DNA of 64,000 nucleotides from Pseudomonadales bacterium (GTDB taxonomy: Bacteria > Pseudomonadota > Gammaproteobacteria > Pseudomonadales > Azotimanducaceae): NCBI GenBank assembly GCA_012103505.1, contig WLWP01000001.1, positions 62,001-126,000 on the forward strand, read 5' to 3'. The notes beneath the pieces were generated by a model, which was given only the letters and a program-made list of their open reading frames with translations, was not told where the DNA came from and did not search any database. Positions 36,742-44,451 of the stretch are shown in pieces. Within the stretch, counting starts at the first letter, position 1. Each line of letters starts with the position of its first letter. A program made the translations under genes and the position numbers.

Positions 36742-37184
36742 TCGAGTAGACCCAGAATTTTCAACTCGGTCTTGGGGAGGTTCTCCTTAGCGCCTGCCAG
36801 CCAAAAACGCCCGCCAGCGGTCTCAAGAAAGAGCTTTTTGAATCCAGCGATCGAACCTTCGGCGAGTTCAGCATTGATGCCGCGGGTGCGCCGGATGACC
36901 GAGACAAAGGCGCCCCGTTGGCGATCCATGAGCAATCTAAATACAAATGCCTCGTCTTCATTGAGTGCTTCTGGTGTCTCAAGACCAACCCGAAAAATAT
37001 GAGCGTTGTTGCCCTCATAAACAGGGTTGTAGGCCTCGAATGCCCTCGTCGAGATAAAGTCTTCGGCCTGTGCTTGCAATTGGATGCGAGTTTGACGAAC
37101 TTGGGCACCAAGGTAGACGATGGAAATAATAATCGCGACTGCGCCGATTAACTCGGCGAGCGAACCGACAGCTTCCCAACTCAT
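36717..37184 (-). CDS. small membrane-anchored protein of unknown function
   Basis: 155 residues. One N-terminal helix (LIGAVAIIISIVYLGAQVRQ, about 11-31) anchors it; the rest is soluble and alpha-helical with RLLMDRQRGAFVSVIRR near 85-100. I do not recognise a family. The start ATG is three bases after the stop of the frameshifted CoA-transferase gene upstream, so it is in the same minus-strand operon. The end overlaps the amidohydrolase gene by 25 bases. A role in the inner membrane is the most that can be said. Confidence 0.6.
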   Translation of the reverse strand: MSWEAVGSLAELIGAVAIIISIVYLGAQVRQTRIQLQAQAEDFISTRAFEAYNPVYEGNNAHIFRVGLETPEALNEDEAFVFRLLMDRQRGAFVSVIRRTRGINAELAEGSIAGFKKLFLETAGGRFWLAGAKENLPKTELKILGLLDQDETGTG

Positions 37185-37187
37185 ACG

Positions 37188-38410
37188 TTAGTCCTCGAAG
37201 ATCTCGTCATTGTGCTCACCCAGGTGAGGTGCGCGATGAGCGATTTGCCAAGGGCTGGCTGGCAGTTTGTAAGGCGCGCCCGGGTAGACAATGGTGCGGT
37301 CTAGGTCTTCGTGTTGCACAGGCACCTGGAAGCCTCTAGCGACAAAGTGAGGATCCTCAAAGGCTTCTTCAGGTGAGTTAATTGGTCCTACTGCGAGGCC
37401 CGCATTCTGACATCCGATAAAAAAGTCGTAGGCACTCACTTTGGTCGCTATGAGTTTGAGTGCATCTCGACCCGCGGAGAAGATCGCTGTAATCGTGTCG
37501 TCTTCACCGATTTTTGACAATTCGAATTGACCTTCCCAAGCGGCGCCCATTTCGAGGAATACAGCCTCAGGAAACTCCGGTTCCAGTCCGAGAGTGCGAA
37601 TCCAAGCGTGTAGCCGCCCGAACTCAACAGGAAATCTCGGTGGTACGCCGGTGTTTACGTAGCGTCCGTCTGCACACTGCATTTGTGTCTCGCCGGTTGC
37701 ACGGGTAGCGGCGGCGTGGCGCCCGGTCTGGCGTTGCACTTCGCCACCGTTCAACAGGTGCGTGTAGCTGGCAGCTTCTGTGGTGACATTGAGCGCTGCT
37801 GTTATGGATACGTCTATGAACTGTCCCTGCTCAGAAATTTCTCGATGGAGTAAAGCTGTCAATGCGGACATATAGGCGAAGTGAGAACCTGTGTGAAAAG
37901 CCTGATTTCCCCACCCTCTGACCGGTGGCAAGCTGTGGTCGTCGTAGCCACAGTTCCATGGTGGTCCACCAGCGGCCATGAGCGTGAGGTCAGTTACTGG
38001 CAGGTCGGATTGTGGGTCTGAACGACCGTAGGGTGTCACTGCAATATGGATGAGCTTGGGGTTGAGGGTCGAGAGATCGTCATAGTCGAGTTTCAGTGAG
38101 GCCAAGCGTGTTGTGGCTTCGGATTCGATCAATACGTCTGCCGATGCGATGAGCGTTTTGAACTTTTCCTGGTCGGCGACTTCGTCCAAATCTAGCGTAA
38201 CGCCGCGCTTTGATGTGTTGTAGTGCAAAAAGTACAGGCTCTGTTGTTCTGGATCGTTTTCTAAGTGGGGTGGGTAGGAACGGGTTGGGTAACGCCTTCA
38301 GGCGGTTCTACTAAGATGACATCAGCACCCATATCCGCCATTAGCTTACCGGCGAAGCTGATGCGTTCGTTTGCGAGTTCGATGACACGAATGTGATCAA
38401 GCGCGCTCAT
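37188..38410 (-). pseudogene. class III CoA-transferase with a one-base frameshift
   Basis: The N-terminal frame (from 38410, MSALDHIRVIELANER) ends early at 38261; the second frame continues from about 38268 to 37188. On the minus strand the change lies in CCTACCCACCCC; one extra C gives HLENDPEQQSLYFLHYNTSKRGVTLDL, the family's usual segment, and a protein of 407 residues. The site equivalent to the aspartate nucleophile reads A after DVSIT (by eye). Its ATG overlaps the stop of the preceding CoA-transferase gene, so the two were probably a translated pair. Either inactive in this strain or a sequencing error. Confidence 0.85.
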
Positions 38411-39636
38411 AGGATGCCTGCTTCGTAGAGTTCGGTTACTTCTGCTTCGCTGTAATTTAACAAGCGAGTCAGTACATCGTTGGTGTGCTCGCTCAAACAA
38501 GGTGCCCCGCGCTCCATTTTCCAGTCGGAATGGGAAAAGTGGACAGGTAGTCCGTCGACCCGGGCTTCACCCATGGCGGTATGTTGGACCGTGGACCAGA
38601 GACCAAAGTTTGCAGTTGTTGGGTCCCCATCAATGCGTTCAGCTGGTTTGAGTACTGCAGCCGCAGGTATGGGTAGTGCGCGGAGTTGTTCTTGGAGCTC
38701 GAACTTGTCGGTCTGTTGAGTCCAACTAGCAAGCTTTTGATCGAGATCATCTTGATGAGATACACGACGGCTCTCTTGATCGAAGGACACAGTCCAGTCA
38801 GCGTCGATGCTGGTAGCTAAATTCCGCCAATCCATGTCATTCCGACAACTAATAGCGATCCAATGGTCTTCACCCTGACACGGATAGATTCCGTGCGGCG
38901 CCATGTCTTGATATTGGCTTCTGTTCGATGATGGTTGCACCTCTTGGCGCATTGGTTTGTCGTTGACGGTCCAATCGAGTAGGGCGGGACCGTTCAATGT
39001 TGTCGCGGCTTCGGTGCAGGCTAAATCGACCCATTGACCTTCGCCTGTTTTCTCGCGATGGATGAGTGCCAAGAGAATGGACATCGCCATGTAGTAACCA
39101 CCAGTGTGGTCCATGTAGGAATAACCCCAACCTGCAGGTGGTTGGTTTGGTAGGGTGGAGGAAAATGTTAGGCCAGAGACAGCTTGGACGATTGGTCCCC
39201 AAGTCTTGTACTCGTGATAAGGACCAACGTGTCCGAAACCGCAATTGGAAACGTAGATGATGTCAGGCTTTATCGCTTTAAGGTCTTCGTAGCCAAAACC
39301 CCATTTGTCGAGGACTCCAGCGGCGAAGTTTTCCGTGACTGCATCAGAAATCTTGATGATTTCTGTGAGAATCTCTTTGGCTTTGTCTTCACGAAGATTT
39401 AGTGTGATTCCGAGCTTGTCGGTGTTGTGATTATTAAATCCGCCACCGTATTCCAGACCCGACTGACCCTCTTTGAACGGTCCCATGCCACGCAAAATGT
39501 CCCAGCGCCCTTCGCGAACGGGGTCTTCGATGCGGATGATCTCTGCGCCAAACGCAGAGAGCCATTTAGTCGCGCCAGCACCGGCTAGTTGGCCGGTGAA
39601 GTCGCAAATACGATATTTCTTTAGTGCCTCTCCCAT
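38407..39636 (-). CDS. class III CoA-transferase (CaiB/BaiF family)
   Basis: 409 residues from ATG of MGEALKKYRICDFTGQL; an in-frame start 14 codons upstream adds unlike sequence and is less likely. Signature segments: TGQLAGAGATKWLSAFGAEI, GFNNHNTDKLGITLNLRE and EKTGEGQWVDLACTEA, in which E sits where formyl-CoA transferase has its aspartate. It overlaps the second CoA-transferase by four bases, a pairing known for heteromeric enzymes such as benzylsuccinyl-CoA transferase. Start is divergent from the next crotonase with 75 bases between. Confidence 0.88.
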   Translation of the reverse strand: MGEALKKYRICDFTGQLAGAGATKWLSAFGAEIIRIEDPVREGRWDILRGMGPFKEGQSGLEYGGGFNNHNTDKLGITLNLREDKAKEILTEIIKISDAVTENFAAGVLDKWGFGYEDLKAIKPDIIYVSNCGFGHVGPYHEYKTWGPIVQAVSGLTFSSTLPNQPPAGWGYSYMDHTGGYYMAMSILLALIHREKTGEGQWVDLACTEAATTLNGPALLDWTVNDKPMRQEVQPSSNRSQYQDMAPHGIYPCQGEDHWIAISCRNDMDWRNLATSIDADWTVSFDQESRRVSHQDDLDQKLASWTQQTDKFELQEQLRALPIPAAAVLKPAERIDGDPTTANFGLWSTVQHTAMGEARVDGLPVHFSHSDWKMERGAPCLSEHTNDVLTRLLNYSEAEVTELYEAGIL

Positions 39637-39711
39637 ATCTTGAATGTAAACGGATGCAGAACAAGTCTCAACGATCATGCAATAATCAAATTTTTCATCG
39701 GGAGGGATGGC

Positions 39712-40515
39712 ATGGACTACGAAACCATCAAAGTAGAGACGCGCGACGCTGTTGATTATCTAACACTCAATCGACCAGAGGCGTTGAATTCGATTAATTC
39801 TCAAATGGTCACAGATCTGCGGGACTACTTCCGTGGGCTGATGGAGAACACGGATACGCGTGTCGTTGTCATGCAGGGCGAAGGCCGAGCATTTTGTGCA
39901 GGTCTTGATATCAAGCAGGCTGGCACGGCGGATAGCTCAGGTCATAAACCCGTGGGTCAGGGCTGGGGCTTTCAGGGCTATTTAGCGGAGGTCTACATCC
40001 TTATGCGTCGCTGTCCACAGCCGATCATCAGTCTGATCCAAGGCCCGGCGTGCGGTGGTGGATTTGCCTTTGTACTCGCGTCCGATGTCCGCATCGCGGC
40101 TGACAACGCGCGTATGAACGCAGCGTTTATTCGTATTGGTTTGTCCGCTTGTGACATGGGCACGTCCTATTTTTTACCGCGCCTTGTTGGCACCAGCGTA
40201 GCTTCGGAGCTGATGTTGACGGGTAAGTTCATCAATGCGGAACGAGCGCTAAATACGGGCCTTGTTTCAGAAGTTGTCCCTCTGGATCAACTCAAAAGCA
40301 CTGCCGACTCCTACCTAAGGGACATGTTGACGACCTCACCAATGGGCCTGCGGCTCACCAAGGAAGGACTCAACATGGCGGTCGACGCATCCAGCCTAGA
40401 ATCGGCTATGGCGATCGAAAACCGCAATCAGATCCTCTGCTCACGCACAGATGATGCCAAAGAAGGGATGCAGGCCTTCCTTGAGAAACGAGATCCGGTT
40501 TATACCGGCCGCTAA
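39712..40515 (+). CDS. crotonase-family protein (enoyl-CoA hydratase/isomerase)
   Basis: 267 residues from ATG after GGGAGGG; an earlier in-frame ATG at 39640 lies in the upstream gene's start region and adds unlike sequence. Crotonase motifs: YLTLNRPEALNSIN, GEGRAFCAGLDIKQAG and GPACGGGFAFVLASDVRIA. The two catalytic glutamates of enoyl-CoA hydratase are missing (FAFV and AAFIRIG), while SACDMGTSYFLPR has an aspartate as in dienoyl-CoA isomerases. So an isomerase or another reaction is more likely than hydration. It is divergent from the CoA-transferase pair. Confidence 0.88.
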   Translation: MDYETIKVETRDAVDYLTLNRPEALNSINSQMVTDLRDYFRGLMENTDTRVVVMQGEGRAFCAGLDIKQAGTADSSGHKPVGQGWGFQGYLAEVYILMRRCPQPIISLIQGPACGGGFAFVLASDVRIAADNARMNAAFIRIGLSACDMGTSYFLPRLVGTSVASELMLTGKFINAERALNTGLVSEVVPLDQLKSTADSYLRDMLTTSPMGLRLTKEGLNMAVDASSLESAMAIENRNQILCSRTDDAKEGMQAFLEKRDPVYTGR

Positions 40516-40544
40516 CGGCTAGACTTAGTCTTACAGACGATAGA

Positions 40545-40565
40545 GACATGGCGGTGTGCCATGTC
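40545..40565. terminator. hairpin after the crotonase gene
   Basis: GACATGGC at 40545-40552 pairs exactly with GCCATGTC at 40558-40565 around GGTGT. It lies 30 bases after the crotonase stop, between convergent genes. No T tract follows, so it may be factor-assisted or only an mRNA 3' end stabiliser. Confidence 0.4.
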
Positions 40566-40603
40566 CCCTAAATCATCAGCGTGTGAGCCAGTTTTGGTGT
40601 GTG

Positions 40604-40644
40604 TCTTCTGCAGGGCACTTTTGCAGGGCATCTTCTGCAGGGCA
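40604..40644. repeat. three 13/14-bp tandem repeats before the acyl-CoA dehydrogenase stop
   Basis: Units TCTTCTGCAGGGCA (40604-40617), CTTTTGCAGGGCA (40618-40630) and TCTTCTGCAGGGCA (40631-40644) follow each other; the first and third are identical. They end eight bases from the stop of the minus-strand gene. Confidence 0.8.
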
Positions 40645-40651
40645 GGAGGGA

Positions 40652-41827
40652 CTAGTCAGGGAGGCCGAGGACACGTTTGGCGATGATATTCAGCTGTACT
40701 TCGTTGGTGCCGCCATAGACGGTGACTGCGCGGTCGCGTAACCAAGCGCGGGTTGATTCCAACTCGTCATCACTAAAATCGCCGCCTTCCCATGCCAACC
40801 CCGCTGTACCGCGCAGTTCTGATTTCAGTTGCGAGCCTTCTTTTGCGAGTGTTGAGCCAACAAGCTTAAAGATAGAAGTGGCAGCGCCTGGTGCACCGCT
40901 GGCTTTGCTCTCCGCCAGCACCCGCCGGGTAGTCAGAGCCATTGCATTTTCTTGGATAACTTGGTCGAGCACTTTCTCTCGCGCACCGGCGTCGGCTATT
41001 TTTCCGTTCGCGTCTTCGCCTGTGTACTGTTTGGCGATTGCCGCATAGGCGTTTAAACGTTTTTTCTTCTTCGATCGCGGCGGGGCACCTGCGTTGCGCT
41101 CGAACTGCAGCAGACGCTTACCGACGGTCCAACCTTTGTTCAATTCTCCGATTAAGTCTTCGCGAGAAGCGATGGCATCGTCGAAAAACGTTTCGCAAAA
41201 CGGTGATGAGCCTGAGATCAACTTGATTGGCTTCACAGTGACGCCCGGTTGCTCCATGGACAGTAGGACAAAGCTGATACCGTCGTGTTTAGGCGCGGTC
41301 GGATCGGTTCTCACCAATGCAAACATCCAATTCGCGTGTTGCGCACCTGATGTCCAGATCTTTTGGCCATTGAGGACGAAGTTGTCGCCATCTAGCACGG
41401 CCTTGGTTTGCAAGCCGGCCAAATCAGATCCAGCACCGGGTTCTGAGTAGCCTTGGCACCATTGCGCTTCGCCTGTAACGATTCTGGGTATGTGACGTTG
41501 TTTTTGTTCTTCCGTGCCGTATTCGAGCAGTGTCGGGCCAATCATTGTGAGGCCCATTCCGTTCGATGGAGGCAATGCTTTGACTCTAATTAATTCTTCC
41601 TGCCAAACGCGGAGTTCATCCCGCGCCAACCCGCCGCCGCCATATTCGGTAGGCCAAGCTGGAGCTGTCCAGCCTCGTGCGGCAGCTGCGTCACGCCACT
41701 CGTTTGCTGCATCGCTTTGGTAAATCTCATAGGCATCTTCGAAGTGTACGGCCCCAAGACGCATCGCCTCCGGACAATTGGATTCGATGAAATCTCGTAC
41801 TTCTTCCCGGAATGCTTCCTGGCTCAT
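40652..41827 (-). CDS. acyl-CoA dehydrogenase
   Basis: 391 residues with the family layout: N-terminal helical domain, middle beta domain with WCQGYSEPGAGSDLAGLQT near 125-143 and GQKIWTSGAQHANW near 153-166, and a C-terminal helical domain with RTGV-like segments and a late AVTVYGGTNEVQLNIIAKRVLGLP. The catalytic glutamate position falls in the C-terminal domain, and the strand after it (GTAGLAWEGG) is unusual, so substrate class cannot be fixed. ATG follows TAGGAGC. It is convergent with the crotonase gene and is not obviously joined to the FBP-type gene upstream. Confidence 0.9.
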   Translation of the reverse strand: MSQEAFREEVRDFIESNCPEAMRLGAVHFEDAYEIYQSDAANEWRDAAAARGWTAPAWPTEYGGGGLARDELRVWQEELIRVKALPPSNGMGLTMIGPTLLEYGTEEQKQRHIPRIVTGEAQWCQGYSEPGAGSDLAGLQTKAVLDGDNFVLNGQKIWTSGAQHANWMFALVRTDPTAPKHDGISFVLLSMEQPGVTVKPIKLISGSSPFCETFFDDAIASREDLIGELNKGWTVGKRLLQFERNAGAPPRSKKKKRLNAYAAIAKQYTGEDANGKIADAGAREKVLDQVIQENAMALTTRRVLAESKASGAPGAATSIFKLVGSTLAKEGSQLKSELRGTAGLAWEGGDFSDDELESTRAWLRDRAVTVYGGTNEVQLNIIAKRVLGLPD

Positions 41828-41888
41828 GGTAGCTCCTAAATCTTACGTAAACTTTGGCTAGCCAGGCATTATCCTCTAGGTGGCTAAG

Positions 41889-42374
41889 CTATAAAAGGTC
41901 CGATAAGAGGTTTGCGCGGGTCATGAAAGCAGATACCGCAATTCTTAGACGCACAATTTTCCGATCTATGTGGATGGTTTCTGGCAGGTAAGTGGGCGGG
42001 TCGCTGGTTAAATTTCTAATACGCAGTGAGCAATCTAGGTTTCCACATATGTAGTTGCCTATAGTGCGCCGCCCATCTGAACCTTCCACGATCGTCGAGA
42101 ACATGGCGGTGCCGCGACTGCGGTAGACGTGGTGGCACCACGAGCACATATGCGTCCGTGGCCGACCCCCGTGGTTAACCATGCGTTTCAGCACCAGCCC
42201 TTTCACTTGTTTCTGGATAGGCATAGCAACGTACCCGGCATGGCCGGTTGGATGGATCCAGCCTAAGTAGTCGAGTACGCCCCAATCCACATGCTCAAGC
42301 TCTGGCAGGTGATACTCGCCGAGACTCTTGCGCTTGAATGCATCCTGAAGGTCGGTGTGGGTAAGTGCTTCCAA
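41889..42374 (-). CDS. FBP C-terminal treble-clef zinc-finger protein
   Basis: 161 residues. The zinc finger CSWCHH near 77-82 pairs with ICGNLDC near 109-115, as in the C-terminal domain of elongation-factor-G-binding proteins such as FusB; the N-terminal helical domain of true FusB proteins is not evident here. It may bind EF-G or another ribosomal factor, or be a general zinc protein. The likely start is TTG. It is 27 bases downstream of AIM24 on the same strand. Confidence 0.72.
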   Translation of the reverse strand: MEALTHTDLQDAFKRKSLGEYHLPELEHVDWGVLDYLGWIHPTGHAGYVAMPIQKQVKGLVLKRMVNHGGRPRTHMCSWCHHVYRSRGTAMFSTIVEGSDGRRTIGNYICGNLDCSLRIRNLTSDPPTYLPETIHIDRKIVRLRIAVSAFMTRANLLSDLL

Positions 42375-42401
42375 TCTGCCGCTCTTAAATCCTCTCCATC
42401 T

Positions 42402-43184
42402 CTATCTGTCGCCGAACAGATCACCCGCTTTGCCGAGCACTGATCCTTCACCCTTAGAGCCGCCTAACTTGACCGATTGGATGATGCGGTTAGCCAGTCG
42501 TGAAAATGGCAAACTTTGTAAGTAGACGGTTCCTGTACCCTGAAGAGTCGCTAGAAAGAGTCCTTCGCCACCGAACACCATGGACTTGAGACCACCCGCC
42601 ATCTCGATGTCGTAATCTATGCCCGAAGTGAAAGCGGCGATACAACCTGTATCGACTCGCAGCGTTTCGCCGTTCAGTTCGCGCTTAATGACGGTGCCCC
42701 CGACATGGATGAACGCTTTCCCATCACCGCGTAGACGCTGCAGGATAAAACCCTCTCCGCCAAAAAATCCGGCACCGAGTTTTTTGTGAAATGCGATGTC
42801 GAGGTTCGTGCCGTGGGCGGCGCAAAGAAAGGCATCCTTCTGGCAGATCAACTCGCCGCCGACACTGGATAGATCGACCGCGATGATTTTACCTGGGTAT
42901 GGGGCGGCAAATGCGACTCGCTTTTTACCAGAGCCTGCATTTTCGAAATGGGTCATGAATATAGACTCACCTGTCAAAACGCGCTTACCGATGTCAAAAA
43001 TCGCGTTCAACACGCCACTGTTTGCCTTTGAGCCATCACCCATCTTGGCCTCGAACGTAATGCCGTCCTCCATGTAATTCATGGCTCCGGCTTCTGCGAT
43101 CACAACTTCGTTGGGGTCGAGTTCGACCTCAACAATTTGCATATCGTCACCAAATATTTCGTAGTCAACCTCGTGACTCTCCAT
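42402..43184 (-). CDS. AIM24 family protein
   Basis: 260 residues matching the bacterial AIM24/TIGR00266 group: [24 protein letters not shown] N-terminus, then [41 protein letters not shown] and a long beta-rich repeat region ending with [15 protein letters not shown]. The fold is a beta-trefoil-like double-stranded helix. Function is unknown in bacteria; the mitochondrial relative affects inner-membrane organisation. ATG follows TAAGGAAG. It forms a likely two-gene unit with the FBP-type gene. Confidence 0.87.
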   Translation of the reverse strand: MESHEVDYEIFGDDMQIVEVELDPNEVVIAEAGAMNYMEDGITFEAKMGDGSKANSGVLNAIFDIGKRVLTGESIFMTHFENAGSGKKRVAFAAPYPGKIIAVDLSSVGGELICQKDAFLCAAHGTNLDIAFHKKLGAGFFGGEGFILQRLRGDGKAFIHVGGTVIKRELNGETLRVDTGCIAAFTSGIDYDIEMAGGLKSMVFGGEGLFLATLQGTGTVYLQSLPFSRLANRIIQSVKLGGSKGEGSVLGKAGDLFGDR

Positions 43185-43270
43185 GCTTACTTCCTTAGCT
43201 TGCTGGCGGTATTGCCAATGTTAGTGGAGTAGGTCATGGTTGTCCGCAATGACTTTTAGGAGTGTAGATA

Positions 43271-44338
43271 ATGAGTGACTTTCCGAATAGTGGACTGCAG
43301 CTGCAGTCTCTTGTTACGAGTGATGGCCAGCTGAAACTGACTTTGGAAGAAGTGGAAAATAGGGCATTGAAACCAGATCAAGTCCTTCTGCAAGTGCAGG
43401 CCTCGCCAATTAACCCATCAGATTTGGGGATGTTGTTAGGGATGGCCGATCTTTCTACTGCCTCACAGGGTGGTACTGCGGATCGTCCAACGGTCACAGC
43501 CGATATTCCAAGTGGCTTGGTTAAGCATCTGGCGGGCCGCTTCGATCAAGCTATGCCTGTTGGGAACGAAGGCGGAGGCATTGTAGTTGCAGCTGGTGAG
43601 AGTGATGAAGCGCAAGCGCTGCTCGGCAAAACCGTCGGAGCCCTGGGTGGCGGCATGTATGGTCAATACCGAACCCTGAAGTATCATCAGTGTCTGCCTA
43701 TGAATGATGGCGTCACTGGTGCGGAAGCGGCGTCGTGCTTCGTCAATCCGCTCACTGCACTTGGGATGGTCGAAACGATGCGTTTGGAAGGCTATTCTGG
43801 CTTAATCCATACGGCGGCTGCATCAAATCTTGGCCAAATGTTGCAGAAGATCTGTCTGAACGAAGATGTGCCGCTAGTCAATATCGTTAGAAAACAAGAA
43901 CAAGTAGATATCCTCAAAGCCATCGGGGCGCCACATGTTTGCAACTCGAGCGATGAAAACTTCACCGAGCAGCTAACCGACGCGATCGCAGCGACTGGTG
44001 CATATGTTGCCTTTGACGCGACTGGTGGCGGTGAGCTTGCGAATCATATCCTTGCATCGATGGAGCGAACAGCGATCAAGACCGCGTCTGAATACAGTCG
44101 GTATGGCTCGGACCAACATAAGCAAGTCTATATCTATGGTGGTCTTGATACTGGACCCACGGTGCTGCGCCGGAGTTACGGCATGTCTTGGGGGATCGGG
44201 GGTTGGTTGTTAACGCCTTTCTTGCAGAAAGTGGGGCGTGAACGCGATGCCGAGCTACGTCAGAAGGTTGCGGATGAGATTCGCACGACTTTTGCCAGTA
44301 ACTACACAGCTGAGGTTTCCCTCGCGGGTGCTTTGTAG
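43271..44338 (+). CDS. zinc-type alcohol dehydrogenase-like (MDR) protein, stopped early by an amber codon
   Basis: 355 residues from ATG after TTAGGAG. N-terminal GroES-like domain with VLLQVQASPINPSDLGMLLG, and a Rossmann domain whose glycines lie in SGLIHTAAASNLGQMLQ. No structural-zinc cysteine cluster is seen. The protein ends at TAG (44336-44338), but the same frame continues for 22 more codons with sequence like the end of this family (see 44339-44407), so the C-terminus is probably truncated. It would reduce or oxidise an enal, quinone or alcohol. Confidence 0.85.
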   Translation: MSDFPNSGLQLQSLVTSDGQLKLTLEEVENRALKPDQVLLQVQASPINPSDLGMLLGMADLSTASQGGTADRPTVTADIPSGLVKHLAGRFDQAMPVGNEGGGIVVAAGESDEAQALLGKTVGALGGGMYGQYRTLKYHQCLPMNDGVTGAEAASCFVNPLTALGMVETMRLEGYSGLIHTAAASNLGQMLQKICLNEDVPLVNIVRKQEQVDILKAIGAPHVCNSSDENFTEQLTDAIAATGAYVAFDATGGGELANHILASMERTAIKTASEYSRYGSDQHKQVYIYGGLDTGPTVLRRSYGMSWGIGGWLLTPFLQKVGRERDAELRQKVADEIRTTFASNYTAEVSLAGAL

Positions 44339-44407
44339 GTGGAAACATTGCTCGACTACGAAAAGAAAGAAACGGGCAAAAAATATTTGGTTAAGCCCAA
44401 CGATTAG
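44339..44407 (+). other. in-frame C-terminal tail after the amber stop of the MDR gene
   Basis: Immediately after TAG the frame reads VETLLDYEKKETGKKYLVKP and two more residues before a second TAG at 44405-44407. The pattern xYxKKxTGxKYLxxPN is like the last residues of MDR quinone-reductase relatives. A CAG-to-TAG change (glutamine) would explain it, but readthrough or a base-call error would too. Confidence 0.65.
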
Positions 44408-44451
44408 ACAAGTCGAACGAGCAACGACAAGAAATTAAAAGAGGGGGGAAA

